64,000 nt of DNA from Amblyornis subalaris. Lineage: Eukaryota; Chordata; Aves; Passeriformes; Ptilonorhynchidae. Shown in pieces: positions 38,701 through 47,800 of this stretch. Below the pieces are notes generated by a model. The model was not told the origin of the DNA. It made no database searches and saw nothing but the letters and a program-made list of their open reading frames with translations. How positions within the stretch are numbered: position 1 is the first letter of the stretch; each line of letters starts with the position of its first letter. The DNA lies in contig JACAXG010000050.1 of assembly GCA_018881555.1 (NCBI GenBank), forward strand, positions 3,100,001 to 3,164,000, written 5' to 3'. A program made the position numbers and the translations under genes.

Positions 38701-41700
38701 GAATTGCATACGTATGAATCTCCAAGAAAGCCTTTGAAGGAAGGATACTAATGTTCTTGTTCTTGAAATAATATCCTCGTATTGTCACAAGGTATTAGTG
38801 ATACTGCCATTTTTCTTTCCCAGGGATGGAGTTTTGTAGGCATTACTCATCTCCTGCCATTTGTCAGCATCTGTTAGGGCACTAACTTACATTCACCACC
38901 TTGAAATGCTCTAACCATTGTGGCAGATTCCTGTGGCAGAATCCTGAGAGAGGTCACTCATTCAGGTTAGGATGGGGTTTGCTGTGGGGCTGGCATGAGG
39001 AAAGTGGGTCAGTGAAGCAGTGGATCTTCGCTTACCCCTCAGATCAGTGGGAATGCTTAAGCTGGTTATAATGGATTTTGGGCAGTTCTTATACCAGTAT
39101 GTGGGATTGTGACTTCAACATAATGGGAATACACAATTGATGTTCTTTATTGCCTTTCTTTCGGGCTGCTGTGGAGTCCACTGTTGACTAAGTGTTAATA
39201 TTTCTTACTAGATGATCTGAATTTAATTTGTGGCTTAAGAATCCAGAGTCTGTGTATTGAGACTTCTTTCTTTCCAAGTCTTTCTCTCTTTTATAAAGGT
39301 AATGTTCAGAATTATGAGAAAAGTGATTAAGAAAATTGCTTCAGTGTGTAAATCTTGATTTTTGATGTTTCAGATTAAAGCTTGCTTGCTGATGAGAAAC
39401 AAATGCATTTTCTATTAGGAGTGGGAAATACCCTCACTGCAATCTAGACCAGAACATATATGTGAAACAACAACTAAGTTGTTAACATCGTTGAAATGGT
39501 TATTTGCTATGTAACATATTTGTTTAAATTGGTCTCAGTTACCATATACTGGGATCAAGTGTGTTGTCTCACTGAAACAGGGGCTGTTAAGGCCAAAGGC
39601 TACTTTTGTGTGGATGGTAACTCACCNTGGATGCAGCTGACATACAGGAAACAATAATAATTAGTGCTTCCTGGATCTGAATTTTTCTTTTTGACAATAT
39701 TTCAGTACTAATATAGCAGGATTTAATAATTACAGTCAATTACAAGTCTTAATTAAATGTTAGTAAGCACTTATTAGTGTGATAGTGAAATNGAAATAGC
39801 TACCTGATGATTTAATAGTGACTTATAAACTCCTGAAAAGACATAAAACTTCCTTTGTTTTTTTCTGAGATTAAAATTGGGAAAGATCATAAGACATGCG
39901 TGGCAGGCATTTTATTTTTNAGGATCTTGCTTTTGTTGTAGATTTGCATTTAATAGTGTTTGCTAAGTTTGCGATTAATAGTGTTACAGATTTGTTGCCG
40001 TTAGTAATGTTTGCAAAGTTGTATGTTCAAATGCAGGGATATTTTGTGTAGTTTGCGGATTGCATGTTCAAAATCGAAGTTTATGGAAGCAAAAAAAAAC
40101 AAAAGTAGATCACTAATACTTTGAGCATGTAAATAATCCATTGTAGATACCACCAATTTAATTGCATGTGCATATTAAAAACCCTCATTTGGAAACAAGG
40201 TTCTTAATATTCAGTTCATAATGTCATAATGTTGAAACATACAATAGTTTTATGATAATTAGCAGTGGGAAAACCATAGAAGTCTTGGAGCTTGATTTAG
40301 ATAAAGAACCATATTTCTGGTACTCACCCATCCTACATAAACCTCTTGTTTTCATGTAAAATTTCTGGTCCTTCAGGCCCTGAGGGAAGCTAGACATGTA
40401 TTGTAGTTCTGTATTTGATTCCCACTAGACTCCAAGAGATCTGAGAAAAATTAGAAGAAAATTACCCATTAATTTTTAAGTTTTGTCACTGAAGGGTAGT
40501 TCAAATTGCTTTTTTTTCCTACTTCCGTCATTATAGTGGTAGCTATAGAGTTGGAAGAGTTCTTTATGTTTGACTTGTTACTAAAGTAATTCAGATCTGA
40601 ATGATGTGAATCCTTTAGTTTTTTTTTTTCGTCTGTGTGCAAATTGCATGAATCTTCAGAGTTTTCTTATTCTAATCTCTGATGTTAGTAAGCTTCTACT
40701 GCAAGCTTAATGATGAGTGATGCCTTGGAGACCTATGTGCTATAACTGTGCTCTGAATTTTTTCCTCAGTTCATGTGTCTCTTTGTGGTAGTCTAGAAAC
40801 TTGATCTTCAGCATCAAACATTACCAACTCAACTGTAACAAAATAAGAAGTTGTAATGAAACAAGAAGTTTCTTACTGCATGACATGAAAAGTCTGTGCT
40901 TAGCAGTGTTTTTGCGATGATGTCAAGCAGGTTTGGAGCTGTAACACCGCTGAACTTGGCAGTCTCCTTGTTAAGATATTTTAATGAATCCCACTGCAAT
41001 GCTTTCTCAATGCTAGGATTCTGCCAAACATCTGGCTGGGAAGTTGTCCTCGGCAGCTGGAGCATGTGACCATCAAGCTGAAGCATGAGCTGGGTGTTAC
41101 AGCTGTGATGAACTTCCAGACTGAATCTGACATTGTTCAAAACTCCTGGGGTTGCAACCGCTACCCAGAACCCATGAGCCCTGAAATCCTCATGAAACTC
41201 TATAAAGAAGAAGGTCTTGCCTATGTCTGGCTACCAACTGCAGACATGAGCACTGAAGGTAATGCTCATGTCACTCTTCCAGTAAATTAATAGCAACAAA
41301 CCCTTTGAGTTACTAATNTGTCACTTCCATGACCATTTAGGGCTATTTTTCTGTGTAAATTTTACATAAAAATATAGCTATAGCACACAAGGTATGATTT
41401 CTTTGTGTGCTGTCTTTAACAAATTATTCATATTTTCTTGTAGGCAGAGAGGCCATCTAAAGTACTTTGTGTCTGGCAGTATTACGTGTATTTGAGTTTA
41501 AAGCCATCCGACATCAGTAACTGCTTGACTGTTTTTGCTTTCAACTTGAATTCAGCCCATATAATGAAAATATGCTNTGTAGGTGAAAGACTGCAGGTTT
41601 GCACAACATAACAGTTTTCCACCCTTGCTGATTAAAAATGGAGAGACAGTGCTGTGTGTCTGTCTCTGCTGTTCCCTTCCCAACAAATACTTTTTCTTTA

Positions 41701-42888
41701 ACTGTAGTATCCCAGTCTGATGAAACTCCATAGAGACGTTCATATAATAATTTGCAATTGATTTAGAATACTCTTAGCACCTGAGCTGTAACATAAATTA
41801 CTAGTACTTTTAGGTCCTTGGTTGGAATGCTAAGTTCAAAATCCTGTTTCCAAGCAGAAGGTTAGAAAGTGAGTGTGTTTTCAAGTGAGCAGCCTAGTGT
41901 GAGAAGAGAGGGCTTTCAAGACAGTGAAATACTGCGACCCCAAATAGAGAACTGTCATATCAGTAATAGGGAAAACAGGAGACCTTAAAACAGGGATTTG
42001 AAAGGGCTTAATGTCAGTGCTTATATGTGACATGAGGAAAAGTTGGGCCCTGCTGTTTGCAGCTTCAGTTCTCGGGATAGCAGGGAGAAAGGTGTCAGAA
42101 AATATGGTCTATTCATCCCTTTGGGAGTGAGAAAGGCTATTCTGTGTTGTTTAACTGTATGCTTAATACACAATTAAATCATAACAGGTTAAAGTTGTAC
42201 AGCAAAATGTTCTTCTGCTCTCCGTCCCTCNTTATTGACTTGATGGCCTTCATTACAATGTTTTGGAAATCAGCAGTATGTAGGCACCTTCACAAACCTC
42301 TGGTATTAAGAAAAACCATTTCATTTTTGGCTTGGTAACTGTAATGCCATGTAAGTTGTGCTGTTGTATATAATGTGCTGCTTTTTCTGATGTTAATCAG
42401 AAATTTTAGAGTTTTATGTGATCTGATTCTATGTTGCAAGAAAAGAAACAAGTTAGCATAGAAGGTCATTTGAGAAAAGAAAGAAAAAACCTCAAATATG
42501 TCAGGTATGCCATTGTATTTCACAGTCCATCAGGCAATACAGGGAGAATCTCAGCCATGAACTATCTTTCTCCACTGCAAATGAACTTTCCTTGTTTTTA
42601 ACCTTAGGAAGAATACAGATGTTGCCACAAGCTGTCTGCCTCCTGCACGGGCTACTGGAGAATGGACACACTGTCTATGTTCATTGCAATGCTGGCGTTG
42701 GCAGGTCTACAGCTGCTGTCAGTGGCTGGCTGAAGTACGTGATGGGATGGAGCCTGCGGAAAGTGCAGTACTTCCTGGCTTCCCGGAGACCCGCTGTCTA
42801 CATAGATGAGGAAGCTCTGAATCGTGCTGAAGGTGATTTCTACCAGAAATTTGGGCATCTTCGTTCCTCATACCAAATACAAGAGTAG
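6575..42888 (+). CDS. EPM2A: EPM2A, laforin (glycogen phosphatase); four coding exons spliced
   Basis: The coding sequence joins 6575-6836, 20471-20645, 41017-41258 and 42608-42888: 960 bases, 319 residues plus TAG. Every junction keeps the frame and uses GT-AG. Laforin binds glycogen and removes phosphate from it, preventing insoluble Lafora bodies; in mammals it also partners the E3 ligase malin. The CBM20 domain spans roughly residues 1-115 (carbohydrate-binding Trp at 32; FWYKF at 72-76). The dual-specificity phosphatase domain spans roughly 147-310, with general acid Asp222 in PTADMSTEG and nucleophile Cys253 in HCNAGVGRS. Human laforin is 331 residues; the shortfall lies mostly in the variable part of the N-terminal domain. 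The ATG at 6575 is chosen because MLFRFGVV matches the laforin N terminus and has A at -3. No frameshift, premature stop or lost key residue is seen, so this should be a functional ortholog. Confidence 0.96.
10013..10197 (+). mobile_element. CR1 LINE 3'-end fragment, forward
   Basis: The segment carries the typical CR1 tail. It opens with the conserved 'TTGCCCAGAGAAATTGTGGA' stretch and continues with 'GATCTTTAAGG' and 'CCTTCCAACCCAAACCATTC'. It ends in degenerate ATTCTGTGA units, the short terminal repeats characteristic of CR1. It is 5'-truncated, as most CR1 copies are, and keeps no coding capacity for reverse transcriptase. Confidence 0.9.
12449..12489 (+). repeat. Short direct duplication
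   Basis: The 18-mer AGAAAAATGCCTTTTTGA occurs at 12449-12466 and again at 12472-12489, separated by five bases (TTAGC). It directly follows a run of twelve A residues at 12434-12445, so replication slippage next to the A tract is a likely origin. Confidence 0.7.
14535..14613 (-). mobile_element. CR1 LINE 3'-end fragment, reverse
   Basis: It begins with the reverse complement of the CR1 terminal repeat (TCACAGAATCACAGAATTGA) and continues with 'CAGGTTGGAAGGGTCCACAG' and 'CATCTGGTCCAACCTCCTTG', the standard reverse-strand CR1 3' end. Only about 80 bases remain. Confidence 0.87.
17681..17716. repeat. (AT)n microsatellite
   Basis: An uninterrupted run of alternating A and T of at least 28 bases, followed by a single slip (TAATATATG). 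It lies inside intron 1. Such tracts are length-polymorphic and often mis-assembled. Confidence 0.95.
20233..20252. repeat. (AAAT)5 tetranucleotide repeat
   Basis: Five perfect AAAT units follow a G run and precede a run of nine or more T residues, about 220 bases upstream of EPM2A exon 2. A short simple repeat with no other visible function. Confidence 0.9.
20471..20645 (+). CDS. EPM2A: EPM2A coding exon 2 (end of CBM20 and linker)
   Basis: The exon begins after CTTCTGTTCTAG and completes Gly88, giving the junction peptide [10 protein letters not shown] found in other laforins. It encodes [18 protein letters not shown] and [18 protein letters not shown], nearly identical to mammalian laforin, and ends after two bases of Arg146 at the donor AG|GTAAAA. 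It closes the carbohydrate-binding domain and forms the linker to the phosphatase domain. Confidence 0.96.
23994..24017. repeat. AT-rich TA/TTTA tract
   Basis: Alternating A and T (ATATATATATTTATATATATATA pattern with one TTT interruption) within intron 2. A short low-complexity tract. Confidence 0.8.
30612..30651 (+). repeat. 20-base tandem duplication
   Basis: Two adjacent copies of GGTTGAAACCTTGTGTGTAT (30612-30631 and 30632-30651) differ by one base, T to C, in the GTGTGT part. A third partial start (GTTTGAAA) follows. The near-identity suggests a recent local duplication. Confidence 0.9.
31571..32185 (-). mobile_element. Old, diverged CR1-type LINE copy, reverse
   Basis: It starts with the reverse complement of decayed CR1 terminal repeats (ATAGTATCATAGATCATAGG). 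The text that follows matches the reverse CR1 3' region: 'AACTATCCAGTCCATTTCCT', later 'TCTTCTTGTTCTCTCCACAG', 'GAACAAATTAGTATCCTGCC' and 'CAGTACTGAATACAACAG'. Divergence is high, with many substitutions and small indels, so it predates the copies at 10.0 kb and 63.7 kb. The upstream limit near 32185 is approximate. Confidence 0.7.
32485..32728 (+). pseudogene. Coding-like block with one in-frame stop, unrecognised
   Basis: After a TGA, one frame stays protein-like for about 28 codons (for example [19 protein letters not shown]) to a TAG at 32572-32574, then for another 51 codons (for example [19 protein letters not shown] and [11 protein letters not shown]). It is followed by a donor-like CTGG|GTAACG at 32729. 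The block is richer in GC than its surroundings. I do not recognise the family. It could be a decayed processed copy, a relic exon or chance. It lies in intron 2 on the same strand as EPM2A and next to an old CR1 copy. Confidence 0.25.
34776..34821. repeat. (TG)n microsatellite with interruptions
   Basis: About 46 bases of alternating TG with two CG interruptions and one TA interruption (GTGCGTGTGTGCGTG, then GTATGTG). It lies within intron 2. Dinucleotide purine-pyrimidine tracts of this kind can adopt Z-DNA, but no function is implied. Confidence 0.95.
39944..40066 (+). repeat. Degenerate internal repeats
   Basis: Related blocks recur: 'TTAATAGTGTTTGCTAAGTT', 'ATTAATAGTGTTACAGATTT', 'GTTAGTAATGTTTGCAAAGT', then 'GTAGTTTGCGGATTGC'. 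They look like an old, diverged tandem array with a unit of very roughly 25-45 bases. The unit cannot be defined precisely by eye. Confidence 0.45.
41017..41258 (+). CDS. EPM2A: EPM2A coding exon 3 (first half of phosphatase domain)
   Basis: The exon completes Arg146 and encodes [37 protein letters not shown] and the segment ending PTADMSTEG. The general-acid Asp corresponds to residue 222. The donor GAAG|GTAATG splits Gly227 after its first base. The sequence is strongly conserved with mammalian laforin, with scattered conservative changes (for example Val to Leu after PRQ). Confidence 0.96.
41259..42607 (+). other. EPM2A: EPM2A intron 3
   Basis: A 1.35 kb intron from GTAATG to the acceptor TTTTTAACCTTAG. 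It is AT-rich with no identifiable repeat or extra exon. Reading frames inside it, such as 42144-42338, do not resemble any protein. Confidence 0.9.
42608..42888 (+). CDS. EPM2A: EPM2A coding exon 4 (catalytic loop and C terminus)
   Basis: The exon completes Gly227 and begins [17 protein letters not shown]. It contains the PTP signature [14 protein letters not shown] with Cys253 and Arg259, then [14 protein letters not shown] and the [12 protein letters not shown] segment near the dimer-forming C-terminal part. It ends [12 protein letters not shown] and TAG at 42886-42888. The very C-terminal residues differ from the mammalian ending, which is usual for this family. Confidence 0.96.
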
Positions 42889-44490
42889 AAAAGGAGAAGA
42901 GGAAAAGGAAGGTGGAGAGGAATCTTTACATTTTAACCCCAAGGACTTAGAAACTGTGGCTCAGGCGCCCCCCTCACCTCTTCACATCCAGTCATAAAAG
43001 TGATGAGAATTTTGTTTAAAAAGTGCCTTTGAGTGTTATTTATTTGCTTTCTTTAAGCTGATATGATTCATATTTTCAAGCCATTTGGTGCAATTATGAG
43101 ACCTAGAAACTCTGCAAAGTGAAACAAGATTTTCTTGTAACTACTTGCCTATAGGAACTGAGATTTTAGGGTAGAGACTAAATAAGATGTGAGGTGAAAT
43201 AGAGTTGGCAATATTTCAGTGTCAAGAAAATGAAGGCATTCTTGAAAAAAATGGTACAAAGATTGACTGGATTAATGTTCAGGTTAGGATGGAGCAGATC
43301 ATCCTCAAAGCTGCTCGTTATTTTAGGTGGATTTTAGATTGTTGCAGTGTTTCGTATTAATTTTGTAGACAAGTGGTATTAATTGGAAAGACCAGAAGGA
43401 AACCAGTTTTTCAACTCAGTTTCTTAAACAAAAAGCTAATATCTAATGCAGTGAACTAAAATTTGCTCTCTTTGCCTATCTATTTAATGTTAAATATTAT
43501 GAGCTCCATCTATATTCTTTTATGATATTGGGGTTACGCTGGGATGTGGCATGAAGAGAGGCAACAGCTCCAGCTGCAGCAGTGTTGCTCTGTTGTGGGG
43601 AAGGACCACTGTTTATTACATTGTCCTAGGCCGTGAGTTCTCTGAGTTGAAGCTACATTTTGCTCCTCTGGTCCATGCAGTGCTGTACAGTGGGCTCCCT
43701 TAGGTGCCAAGTCAATCTGAGCAGTAACCACTGGGGTTAGACAGGACCTGTAGGAATTGCGTGATAAGGCTCTGTGCATGACTGGCACCACAGCCTCTGG
43801 GCTGTTGACCTAGATTAATATCTTCACTATAGTAAAAGCCTCTCATCATGCAAGCAGCGTGTGTGTTAGGTTTAGCCGATTGAAGTTAATGCTGGGCTGT
43901 CTCTGGGGTGAATGAAGTGAATACATTCCTCTGTAGGAACAAACAGCAACTCTGAAGAGGATGGTTTCCCAGGAGCTTAGCCTCAGTACACTAGGGTTAG
44001 CTTTGTGGCTGATCCCTAATGTTTTCCATCCCTTAGCTAAACTAAGCAGTGGCACCAACAGCTTCCAGCCCTGCTCAGATAAGACCAATTTGCTGTAGGT
44101 TGAGTTCAAGAGGGAAGGGAGGATTAAGGATGCATAAACATTAGGAAACCTAATTTCTATAGGTTTATTCCTCAATGAAATCTCATTTTTTCCAGCCGAC
44201 TTGTTCCTCTAAAGACACAGTCAGTGACAGAGTAGCTTAAGTAGTAGATATTGATTTTCTGAATACCAAATGGAGAAACTATTAGATATGAACTGTTTAC
44301 NGAGAATGTCCAAAATAATATGTTATGTTTTATTTAATTCAATCATCTTGAAAAGGAAAAATGTTTATTTAATTTATTCTATGTGTGGTTTTGATCATGA
44401 CTTTTTTTCTCATTTTTTGAAATAATACTGCCTGTTTAGGAAATGGATGAGAAAATTTCTCTGTTAAATAAAGACATAATGACAATTCCA
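42889..44490 (+). other. EPM2A: EPM2A 3' UTR (probable extent)
   Basis: AT-rich DNA directly after the laforin stop, with no coding frame. The extent is set by the first good AATAAA in + orientation followed by a T/GT-rich stretch, near 44467. A longer form ending near 44865 is also possible. Confidence 0.55.
44467..44472 (+). terminator. EPM2A: Probable EPM2A poly(A) signal
   Basis: AATAAA with a T/GT-rich element 30-50 bases downstream (CTTGTCATATGTCTTTGTTT). It lies 1.58 kb after the stop codon, a normal 3' UTR length. Confidence 0.6.
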
Positions 44491-44843
44491 GCAGCCCATC
44501 TTGTCATATGTCTTTGTTTCCCAATTTCACAAATAGCAAAAAGGGTCATGACTGATATTTCTATACAGAAGTGGTACCAGCCGCTTTAATGGTAATAACC
44601 TATGTCTTGTCTGCTGTGTTGTGTCAGTTTTGATACGAAATCTCAAAAAACAGCACAGCAAAGGTGTGTGGATGATATGGCACGTCTTGTACCTTTAAAG
44701 ACAAAAAAATGTTGCTTCTTCTCCTAGCCCAGTGCAGAGAGCAGTGGGAGTGTGTGAGTGCTCTGTCTGGCTATTGGGGTCATGTGCAAATGTGCAGAGC
44801 TACAGCTGTCTGCCCAGGAGTTACTCGTCTTGACTGAGTTTAA

Positions 44844-44849
44844 AATAAA
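44844..44849 (+). terminator. EPM2A: Alternative distal poly(A) signal
   Basis: A second AATAAA followed at once by a GT-rich stretch (TTGGTGAGGTTTTG). It could serve a longer EPM2A transcript or be unused. Confidence 0.35.
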
Positions 44850-44869
44850 GTTGGTGAGGTTTTGCTACC

Positions 44870-47800
44870 ATGTTTTGCTACTTCTCAAAAACAAGCACTG
44901 AGAGAAGGAGAATGGCATAAGAAGTAAAGAGTACAAGTACAATTTGTTTAAGTTTTACATTTCTGTTGAGATATATTCGAAACCCTGAGCTTAAAATGTG
45001 TTTCCAANCATCCCTGATAGACAGCCCTTTCTATCAGATGCAACTTGTAATAAATGTTGGGACAAATACTTGTAGATTTGGTCCTTGTTCCACTGCCAAC
45101 TATATATATAGATGTTTTAGGGCTCTTGGGACTGAGCAGTACATAACATGGCACTAACAAGTAAGTATATGACTAAGTACACCCACTCTGTATCAGTTAT
45201 TTCCTAATTCTGATTTTATCAGCAATGGAAGCAGACTGATGCTTGTTTTTAGGGCAGGAATTCATACAACACAGGAGTCACAGATTCAAGGATGCCCTAT
45301 CAGGGGCTGTTAATTCCTTGTTTACTGTCATTTCAGCAAGAGGTTGTTGACTCATTGCCTATTGCCCCTTCAGTTTGCTTCTCTGCTGAACTGCTTGGGA
45401 GCACATATCATATACAGATTGCATTAGCTGATGAATTGCATGAAAGCAGCTTGCCAACATCATGTTAACAAAGAATGCAAAGAGATCCCAGGCGGATCCC
45501 AGGGGCTTGCAGTCCCTTTGTAGCATCCTTTTTTTGCCTCATTGCCACCTTGCTGCCTTCCTCATTGAGGGGCACTGCCGAGCAACATTCATTCAAAGCC
45601 TTTTCTGTAGAATGCAACTAGGAACTTAACTGCTAAAGGGATCATTGCGAGAGACTACAACAACAGAAAAATCAATCATATAAAAATATTCAATTTCTCT
45701 AAATGTATAATTACATAATAAATCTGCATCTAGAGTTTATCTATTAGAATTCCANTTTTAATATGTTCTTATGCTGATTGGATCATTAGCTCTTTCCACA
45801 GACTAGCCTCTTGATGTAATTTTGATGACAGGATGAAGACGGGCTGTTGTTTATGTACTTGCATATTTCCTTGCTACTTTAGTCCTAAAGTGCTACAAAA
45901 TTTAGCGAAGNACAACCCCTATTGGTTATTTTGGAGAGGGCCCGAGAAGCAAAACTGATACACAGATAATAATGGGAACCGGATAGAAATACTTTGTTGA
46001 CTCATCACTGAAGATCATCTATTGGGGAAAAGGGTTTTGTGATGCTATGAGCATTAGTATTCTCTGCCCTGGTACAGCCATGTTTTCACCTCCATTAAAT
46101 TAAAGGTCGAATTTGCTACTTGAAATGGGAACATTTAGAACTCCAGGTAGTTAGAGCATCTCAATGTCATTACTAGGCCAAACAATAGTATATATTCTTT
46201 CCCGGGGCAATGCACATGAAGGAGCTAAGCAATTCTCTTACAAGTGATTTTGTAACAAGCATAGCCCCTGGAGCGATGGATTGGGCTTTGAGTGGTATAT
46301 TTTCATGGATATTTTTCCTTTTGACATCAGAAAAGTATTAGTGACAATTTGCTGCAGGACATTTTTAAGTAGGTGATGCAAGCTGGTGAAAGGGGGCTGG
46401 TCTGGCTGGTGTGCCTATTTAATGCCTTCCCTTCCCCCTTACTCCTTACTCGCTATTTCACACTTTGAACTTTGGTCCCTTTGCTCAGGTTGTAAGTTTA
46501 TGGTCTTCCCTCTCTGTCCAGCATCAAGCACAATGAAGCTCTGGCTGCAGGTTTGATACCAGGCTGTACTCCATAGCTGGAAACTCTCACACCTGGCAAC
46601 TGACTTGTATGTACTGCACAAACCCATGTGCAAAAGAGTCTCTCCACTCTGGAGTGAAATTAAAATTTGAGACTGCCTGTCAAGCCCTGGTAAAGAAAAA
46701 AGATAGGCTGTAGATTGTGCAGGAGCAGGTAATAAAATTCCTATTTAGAACAAGAATGCAAAAAGTCAGACTTATTCCATTACCTATCATGACGGTCTTT
46801 TTGAGCTCTAATCTATAAAACCCACTAAATTTACTGGTCTGTAATTGAGGAAAAAAAAAGAGAAGATTTCAACTAGCCAAAGACATTTGCTGTAACTGTA
46901 TTACCCTGTTGCTCCTTTTAGTCTTCATCACCAAATTGCAGTGAAATATTTCAAACCAATGATGAAGTTACAAAAAAAATTATTCTTTTAAAAAATACAC
47001 TGTGCAGCAGAAAACAATGAGAAAATACTTAGAAGCATAATAACTACTGGAAAAGCATATATTTGGCAGTTACCTTCTTGAAGGATAACGAACATCAGGC
47101 TGCTTTTAGCTAAAATGGAATTGGATTAATGTAGCAAAGGATATCTGACTCTCTCCAACTCTGTTTACATTCTCAGTGGAAAATCACCTCTGCAGATATT
47201 TCTTAAGAATATTCTGCTGGAAAAAAATTGTGGTTTATTTTCCACATGAATGTAACTTAAAGGGAAAGGGGCTGCTCTGGTGGAGCAGACTGGAATGGTA
47301 GAAGCGGAAAGGAATTTTTGTGGTTTTCAGCACAGTCACATCAACAACAAGACTAAACCACATGACTTCGTAATTGATGCCCTTCCTAAATTATTAGAGG
47401 AAAGCAGCATTTTTAAGGACAATGACATTACCATATATTAGCATAATTGCATGATTGTGACACAAGCAACCAAAATACATGTTGTTGGCACTTCAGTTGT
47501 ACTAAGAGTGAACCTATGGGATGTTCATTCCTTCTTAATTAGACATATTTTCCTCTTGCTCTTCCTTTCACCTCANGGTCTTTCATTACACTCTTAACTG
47601 ATTTACAGTTTTGTGGCTAAAAATTGCCATATTTGTAAGGATAAGTAATGAGTATTTTATAAAAACCCTTTTTACATAGTAAGGCTTGTTTTACGAAGTA
47701 AGAACTGTTATACCCTGTAAACTAAAGACGGTAACTAACTTAACCCGACATGATTCAGTCTTTTTGTGCTTAAATGTGTTGTCTTATTTGGGAGATTGAA

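Larger units (their letters stand above)
20646..41016 (+). other. EPM2A: EPM2A intron 2
   Basis: This 20.4 kb intron runs from donor GTAAAA to acceptor TTCTCAATGCTAG. It holds an old reverse CR1 copy (about 31.57-32.19 kb), a coding-like block at 32485-32728, a 20-base tandem duplication at 30612, a TG tract near 34.8 kb and a degenerate repeat near 39.9-40.1 kb. The remainder is AT-rich unique DNA with no recognised exon. Confidence 0.85.
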
